Shown here in pieces: positions 7,586 to 11,238 of a stretch of DNA of 11,238 bases; within the stretch, counting starts at the first letter, position 1, and each line of letters opens with the position of its first letter. Made by a program: the position numbers and the translations under genes. The stretch covers positions 1 to 11,238 of the forward strand of contig JAFGDC010000634.1 of the NCBI GenBank assembly GCA_016932295.1, read 5' to 3'. The stretch comes from a candidate division CSSED10-310 bacterium. GTDB taxonomy: Bacteria > CSSED10-310 > JAFGDC01. Below the pieces are notes generated by a model that made no database searches, was not told where the DNA came from, and worked only from the letters and a program-made list of their open reading frames with translations.

Positions 7586-7852
7586 TCACCTTCCGGATTG
7601 ATCGGCGAGTTGTTCAACCAGGTCGATATACGCTTCCATGGCGTCTTCCCGGGACATATCTCCCAGGTTTTTCCAGGCATCGTATTTGGCTCGATCCACG
7701 AACTCCATCATACCCGGTCGCGCGCCGGACGGCTGCCCCTCGGTGGCCTGCTTGTAGAGGCTGTACAGTCTCAGCAATGTCTTGTTGTCCGGTTTTCTCG
7801 CGAGGTCCTTGACGTCCTCTGCTGCCTGTTTGAATCTGCTCTCCAACTCCAT
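7586..7852 (-). CDS. Acyl-CoA-binding protein (ACBP)
   Basis: This is a small cytoplasmic protein of 88 residues, the full usual length of ACBP, which binds long-chain acyl-CoA esters with high affinity and buffers or delivers them. The four-helix ACBP pattern is complete. LYSLYKQATEG at 29-39 is the family signature, followed by RPGMMEF, AKYDAW and SREDAMEAYIDLVEQL. Aligned to bovine ACBP, every residue contacting the CoA head group is kept: Tyr30, Tyr33, Lys34, Lys56 and Tyr75. The frame is open further upstream, to 8143, but the start at 7852 is chosen because GGAGGTG lies 8 nt before it and homology begins there. ACBP is general in eukaryotes and scattered in bacteria. It converges with the acyltransferase gene and lies 242 bp downstream of the beta-propeller gene on the same strand, with a possible promoter of its own. 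Confidence 0.93.
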   Translation of the reverse strand: MELESRFKQAAEDVKDLARKPDNKTLLRLYSLYKQATEGQPSGARPGMMEFVDRAKYDAWKNLGDMSREDAMEAYIDLVEQLADQSGR

Positions 7853-7860
7853 TTCGATCA

Positions 7861-7867
7861 CACCTCC
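7861..7867 (-). promoter_or_regulatory. Shine-Dalgarno site deciding the ACBP start
   Basis: On the minus strand this reads GGAGGTG, a near-perfect Shine-Dalgarno sequence, with 8 nt before the ATG at 7852. It supports an 88-residue ACBP rather than the 185-residue frame that starts inside the next gene. Confidence 0.8.
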
Positions 7868-7886
7868 ATCGTTATTCCGCCTGTGT

Positions 7887-7892
7887 ATAATA
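7887..7892 (-). promoter_or_regulatory. Candidate -10 element for the ACBP gene
   Basis: The minus strand reads TATTAT, a 5 of 6 match to the -10 consensus, placed to give a leader of about 28 nt before the ACBP ATG. No good -35 hexamer is present at 16-18 nt spacing, so this is tentative. It would allow ACBP to be transcribed separately from the upstream beta-propeller gene. Confidence 0.3.
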
Positions 7893-8070
7893 CTGCCACT
7901 GCCATGAGTTCCGCAGCCACCATGCCCCGCCGGGATCGTCCATACTGACCGGTAGACTCCATCATACCGCAGTCCTCCCATGGCAAACGGGCATCCTGCC
8001 TGCCTTTTCCAGTGAATGATTCGGTCACCGCCTGGTTCGAACACACGTGGAATCATGACCGGAACGCCGG

Positions 8071-8091
8071 AACCGTCCGCGGAGGGCGGTT
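8071..8091 (-). terminator. Imperfect hairpin just after the beta-propeller gene stop
   Basis: AACCG at 8071-8075 and CGGTT at 8087-8091 form a 5-bp stem that can be extended past one mismatch. It lies 3 bp beyond the stop codon of the beta-propeller gene on the minus strand. The place is right for a transcription end, but no U-run follows, so this is only a weak candidate. Confidence 0.2.
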
Positions 8092-8094
8092 GAA

Positions 8095-9102
8095 TCATGG
8101 GGTTGACTGTTCCACCGCTGGTTTCGAAAGCGGCTTGACACACGGTTCGACGACCGGAGTTGGCTCTTCGAGCAGATCACCTCCTCGAGGCATTCTTCCG
8201 ATGGCCAATCCGATCCGTTCCCGACCCCTGAACCATCCGTCTCTGGCATTATAGTACAGGTAGATCATACCATCATGCAGCACCGGCGCGCACGCATAGA
8301 CGAAAGCCCGTTTCCAACCCGCCCCGGGGGTGACGACAAGCGTCCCCCGGTCCGGTGCCAGGCAGAGACCATCGTGTGATTCATACAGCATGATCGCGGA
8401 TCGCGAGCGGCCCTGATGGTCTCTGAATATACCGTTATTGAATATCCACCATGTAGATGGCCGGCGGATAATCTTGATGGCTCCGGCACCCAGTGAATGA
8501 TGCTCTCTACCAGAATCAGGGGAGAGCAACCAGGAAGGGTGCCTGTCATAGGGACCGAGGACAGCCGACGCCGAGGCGACGCCGATATGCCGCGGTTCGA
8601 AGTACAGGCAATCCTTTAAAAACACCCAGCCGCCGCTGAAGTAGAGCCGGTATCCGGCTGGCTCATCCTTTACCAGGCAGGGATTGCCAAGGAATCGGGG
8701 GAAACCGCCGTCAGTTTCCCTGGCCGCCTCCAGCACCTCCACTGGAGCGCTCCAGTCCACGAGATCCAATGAGCGACGCACCACGATTCCTGAACGCCAT
8801 GGGCGACGGAACCTTTCGTAGAACAGGTAGTATTGACCACCCTCGGTGTAAAGGAACGGACGGATACCCTGAAAACAACGTGCGCCGAGTTTTTCCCAGG
8901 TGATTCCATCTCGTGATACATAGTGATTGATAAAGCCGATGCTGTTGGCAAAGAGATGCCAGAGTCCATCCCGGGTCTTTTTCGGGGGCAGGACGCTGGG
9001 GTCTGCAATCATCCACTCCGGACGCGGCGGTTCGATGAGTGGATTGCGGGGATGATCCTCCCACCTGATCTTTGAAAGGTCCAGATCCATTCCATGCGCC
9101 AT
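8095..9102 (-). CDS. Five-bladed beta-propeller glycosidase-like protein (GH43/GH130-type fold)
   Basis: This 335-residue protein has no signal peptide, so it is probably cytoplasmic. The repeated blade pattern of five-bladed propeller glycosidases is clear: an opening HPRNPLI, then MIADPSVL at 31-38 (Asp34 at the usual blade-one acid position), SRDGITWE at 63-70, RPFLYTEGGQYYLFYER at 81-97, GNPCLVKDE at 139-147, YRLYFSGG, ESHDG at 241-245 and APVLHDGMIYLYYNARD at 272-288. Some positions that carry acids in GH43 (for example Asp-Pro in later blades) read Asn-Pro or Arg-Pro here. Hydrolase activity is therefore not assured, and phosphorolysis or a sugar-binding or transferase-linked role is possible. 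The start at 9102 has AAGG 8 nt upstream. MDLDL at residue 5 is an alternative start. The C-terminal 25 residues look disordered and rich in Pro and Glu. It is divergent from the CrtC-like gene, over a 223-bp gap. Confidence 0.7.
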   Translation of the reverse strand: MAHGMDLDLSKIRWEDHPRNPLIEPPRPEWMIADPSVLPPKKTRDGLWHLFANSIGFINHYVSRDGITWEKLGARCFQGIRPFLYTEGGQYYLFYERFRRPWRSGIVVRRSLDLVDWSAPVEVLEAARETDGGFPRFLGNPCLVKDEPAGYRLYFSGGWVFLKDCLYFEPRHIGVASASAVLGPYDRHPSWLLSPDSGREHHSLGAGAIKIIRRPSTWWIFNNGIFRDHQGRSRSAIMLYESHDGLCLAPDRGTLVVTPGAGWKRAFVYACAPVLHDGMIYLYYNARDGWFRGRERIGLAIGRMPRGGDLLEEPTPVVEPCVKPLSKPAVEQSTP

Positions 9103-9274
9103 GGAGTGACCTTAAAACAAGCTGCCGGCTGATGCAAGCCGCCGGATCATCGGGAACCCTGTCCGCCCGTATTCCCCTGATCCGCGGCGCTCTTCAGGTT
9201 CACTACAGGCGACCATGACAGATCCATGCCGGTTCGATTCACCGGGGATCGGTCAGGGGAAATCCGGTGGCCTA

Positions 9275-9303
9275 TTGACGACCGTGCCGGCGTGGGCTAC
9301 AAG
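9275..9303 (+). promoter_or_regulatory. Sigma70-type promoter for the CrtC-like gene and galT
   Basis: TTGACG at 9275-9280 (5 of 6 match to the -35 consensus) is followed by a 17-nt spacer and TACAAG at 9298-9303 (4 of 6 match to the -10). Transcription would begin near 9310, giving a leader of about 16 nt that carries the ribosome binding site for the CrtC-like gene. The spacing and position make this the best promoter in the window. It would drive both the CrtC-like gene and galT. Confidence 0.55.
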
Positions 9304-9313
9304 CAGATGTGTC

Positions 9314-9320
9314 AAGGAGG
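9314..9320 (+). promoter_or_regulatory. Shine-Dalgarno site deciding the CrtC-like start
   Basis: AAGGAGG ends 5 nt before the ATG at 9326, a perfect Shine-Dalgarno match. It fixes the start just ahead of a signal peptide and excludes the upstream in-frame ATG at 9215. Confidence 0.85.
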
Positions 9321-9325
9321 TATCG

Positions 9326-10432
9326 ATGCGATCGGTGGGATTGTCAATTCTGCTTGCCGGCCTGCTGGTCTTCCCCGCGGCGGCGGTCACCAAGGTGACT
9401 GGTTATCCCGCCGGCGAACAGGTCGAGGAAGAACTGAACCGCGGGTTGCCGCATACGGAGCATGGTTACCACCCGGTGAAGAGTGCATCTTGGGGTGAAT
9501 CCTGGTACATGCTGGCGGTTGATTCAGCGGGTAATCAGGTCTGGGTGCTGTTCTCGATCAACAATTACCACCCGTTCCGTAAGAACGCTGGCACGGTTGA
9601 TCTGTTTTACTATCCCATGGATGGTTCACCAGTCAAAGGGCACGCTGAATACGACAGGGAGAAGATTTCAGCGGCCCTGGATTCGGTGCGGATTGATCTC
9701 GCCGGTAATGTCATCGCCGGAGCGCATCCCACCTATCATATCACTGCCGAGAGTGAAGATCTGAGGCTGGACCTGGAGTATTCCGCGAAATGTCCTGATT
9801 TTTTGTTGGGCGGGAATCGTCTGAACTTCGATTCCGGTGACGACCATTATTGGACCGTCGGGGTTATGGCACCCCTGGCGGATGTTCATGGCACCGTCAC
9901 CGTGCGTGGCGAACCCATTGCTTTCCATGGCCTCGGTTACTTCGATCACGCTTACGCCACCATCAAGATCCCGGCGTTCTCACGATGGTGGTATGTTTTT
10001 CGCGTACTGCAGGAGGATCTGGCCATCGGCATCATGAAGATCGATATGAGGAAAGATTACTCGCCCGGGCATGCCGCGGTCGTTCATATCGTGACCGGCG
10101 ACCGCATCGTGGTGAACTCGGGAGCGATCATGGTGGAACCCAGCGGTGCCATCATTGAGAACGCCAGCGGGGTCACGTATCCTGACACGTACAGAGTCGA
10201 TTATGATGACGGTACGACCAGCTTGACGGGTACGTTCAAGCTGCAGCGCCTCGTGGAGGCATTCAATGTTCTCGATCACCTGTCAGCGGTGGTGCGCACG
10301 GTCATCAGGGCACTGTATCCAGAAATGTGGCAACTCAGGTTTCTGGGTGAAGCGGATCTCACATTGAGCCAAGGAGGCGCCGTCCGAACCGTGCACGGAC
10401 GATGCATCGGGGAAGTTCATTGTTATCTGTGA
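9326..10432 (+). CDS. Exported CrtC/Svf1-like (AttH-type) lipocalin-fold protein
   Basis: This 368-residue protein has a clear signal peptide (hydrophobic 5-16, cleavage likely after PAAA at 17-20). The body is almost entirely beta-strand. It resembles the double-lipocalin group that includes carotenoid 1,2-hydratase CrtC, fungal Svf1 and AttH. Visible landmarks are ESWYMLAVDSAGNQVWVLFS at 58-77 in the first half, the family's Gly-Tyr-x-Asp-His motif in HGLGYFDHAYATIKI at 201-215, and the aromatic SRWWYVFRV at 219-227. The C-terminal half repeats the barrel pattern with TYRVDYDD and TGTFKL. Members bind or modify hydrophobic molecules, but only CrtC has a well-defined reaction (hydration of carotenoids). 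No other carotenoid gene is present here, so a carotenoid role is not implied. The start is chosen from the AAGGAGG site and the signal peptide. galT follows after 6 bp in an apparent operon. Confidence 0.65.
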   Translation: MRSVGLSILLAGLLVFPAAAVTKVTGYPAGEQVEEELNRGLPHTEHGYHPVKSASWGESWYMLAVDSAGNQVWVLFSINNYHPFRKNAGTVDLFYYPMDGSPVKGHAEYDREKISAALDSVRIDLAGNVIAGAHPTYHITAESEDLRLDLEYSAKCPDFLLGGNRLNFDSGDDHYWTVGVMAPLADVHGTVTVRGEPIAFHGLGYFDHAYATIKIPAFSRWWYVFRVLQEDLAIGIMKIDMRKDYSPGHAAVVHIVTGDRIVVNSGAIMVEPSGAIIENASGVTYPDTYRVDYDDGTTSLTGTFKLQRLVEAFNVLDHLSAVVRTVIRALYPEMWQLRFLGEADLTLSQGGAVRTVHGRCIGEVHCYL

Positions 10433-10438
10433 CCGGTT

Positions 10439-11238
10439 ATGATCGATTTATTCCAGCAAAAACCACATAGAAGACTCAACCCATTGACAGGTGAGTGGGT
10501 ACTGGTGAGTCCCCAGCGGACAGAACGTCCCTGGCTCGGGCATCGGGAAGCAACAGCCGGGGACCAGGGCATGACCTATGATCCGGATTGCTATCTCTGT
10601 CCCGGCAACTTACGTGCCGGCGGCATCCGCAATCCCGTCTATACCGGCACCTTCGCATTCGACAACGATTATCCCGCGCTTGTCCCTGATGGTGATGAGG
10701 TAACACGGGATGCGAACCGGCATCGATTGCTTCGGGCCATTCCCGAGCCGGGCATCTGCCAGGTGCTGTGTTTTTCTCCCCGGCATGACCTGACCATGGC
10801 GCGGATGACCAACCAGCAGATAACCGGGGTTATCCATGCCTGGTCGAAACAAACCGCCAGCCTTGCAGCACTGCCGTGGACAACGTATGTCCAAATCTTC
10901 GAGAACAAGGGTGAACTCATGGGTTGCTCCAATCCTCACCCGCACTGCCAGATCTGGGCAAGCGGTTCACTGCCCAACGCACCGGCCAAGGAGGATGAAT
11001 GCCAGAAAGCCCATGCCGGGGTCGAGGGGGAATGCCTGCTCTGCGCATACACCAAGCTGGAAATGAATGACGGGATCAGGCTGGTGTGCGCCAACGATCA
11101 TTTCGCCGCCCTCGTACCCTACTGGGCTGTCTGGCCGTTCGAAGTATTGGTGACCGCCCGACGGCACATGGCTTCATTCACCGCTTTCGAGCCTCCCGAG
11201 ATCGAGGCGCTTGCCGACCTGCTCGGCCGATTGACTCG
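10439..11238 (+). CDS. galT: Galactose-1-phosphate uridylyltransferase, 3' end outside window
   Basis: This enzyme exchanges UMP between UDP-glucose and galactose-1-phosphate in the Leloir pathway, in the cytoplasm. The 266 residues present follow E. coli GalT closely from the start: PHRRLNPLTGEWVLVSP at 9-25, zinc ligands Cys51 and Cys54 in CYLCPGN, FSPRHDL with His116, FENKGELMGCSNPHPHCQIWA at 154-174, and VPYWAVWPFE at 227-236. His169 in H-P-H is the uridylylated nucleophile, and His167 and Gln171 complete the site. The usual Gly after H-P-H is Cys170, and an extra C-x-x-C occurs at 199-202; both are seen in other GalTs as far as I recall. About 75 C-terminal residues lie beyond the edge. 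It starts 6 bp after the CrtC-like gene. It has no strong ribosome binding site of its own, so translation is probably coupled to that gene. Confidence 0.96.
   Translation, partial: MIDLFQQKPHRRLNPLTGEWVLVSPQRTERPWLGHREATAGDQGMTYDPDCYLCPGNLRAGGIRNPVYTGTFAFDNDYPALVPDGDEVTRDANRHRLLRAIPEPGICQVLCFSPRHDLTMARMTNQQITGVIHAWSKQTASLAALPWTTYVQIFENKGELMGCSNPHPHCQIWASGSLPNAPAKEDECQKAHAGVEGECLLCAYTKLEMNDGIRLVCANDHFAALVPYWAVWPFEVLVTARRHMASFTAFEPPEIEALADLLGRLT

Noticed and set aside
7586..8143. A 185-residue frame containing ACBP at its C-terminal end
   Set aside because: The first 97 residues resemble no protein and overlap the 3' end of the beta-propeller gene. A near-perfect ribosome binding site precedes the internal ATG at 7852, where ACBP homology starts.
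9228..9245. GGTTCGATTC, which looks like a tRNA T-loop
   Set aside because: The flanking bases do not form the T-arm stem in the tRNA register, and no acceptor, D or anticodon arm can be found upstream.
9215..9325. N-terminal extension of the CrtC-like protein from an ATG at 9215
   Set aside because: The extension covers the likely promoter and the AAGGAGG site and would bury the signal peptide 37 residues inside the protein.

Overview
The window looks like the chromosome of a diderm (Gram-negative type) bacterium with moderately high GC. The evidence is an exported predicted outer-membrane beta-barrel protein, an MsbA-like lipid exporter, several genes with signal peptides, and ordinary Shine-Dalgarno sites. 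Nothing in it fixes the phylum. The genes look native: there are no transposases, integrases, phage genes, tRNAs, rRNAs or CRISPR arrays. Eight protein genes are supported. The last one, galT, runs off the right edge.

Layout, left to right. Positions 1-430 hold no supportable gene, only short inverted repeats upstream of an MsbA-type ABC transporter (431-2170, +). Convergent to it is a very long secreted or periplasmic alkaline-phosphatase-superfamily phosphodiesterase (2306-5182, -). This gene is divergent from a two-gene unit: a DUF3187-type beta-barrel protein (5410-6498, +) overlapped by 14 nt by a membrane acyltransferase-3 protein (6485-7564, +). Convergent to that unit is a small acyl-CoA-binding protein (7586-7852, -), and upstream of it on the same strand is an intracellular five-bladed beta-propeller glycosidase-like protein (8095-9102, -). 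A 223-bp divergent region with a good sigma70-type promoter then leads into an exported CrtC/Svf1-like lipocalin-fold protein (9326-10432, +). Six bases later comes galT (10439 to the edge, +).

How the genes may work together (inference). Most products belong to the cell envelope or to sugar and lipid handling: lipid export, phospho- or sulfo-ester hydrolysis outside the cytoplasm, O-acylation of a surface glycan or lipid, acyl-CoA buffering, glycoside processing, a lipocalin-fold export product, and the Leloir step linking galactose and glucose nucleotide sugars. Only two pairs are tight enough to be called operons from the sequence: DUF3187 with the acyltransferase, and the CrtC-like gene with galT. 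The rest is a neighbourhood of alternating strands, so one pathway is not shown.

I found no clear-cut novel system. The points most worth a second look are the eukaryote-like acyl-CoA-binding protein with its full ligand-binding residue set, the large non-catalytic insertions in the 958-residue phosphodiesterase, and the coupling of an exported CrtC-like protein to galT.
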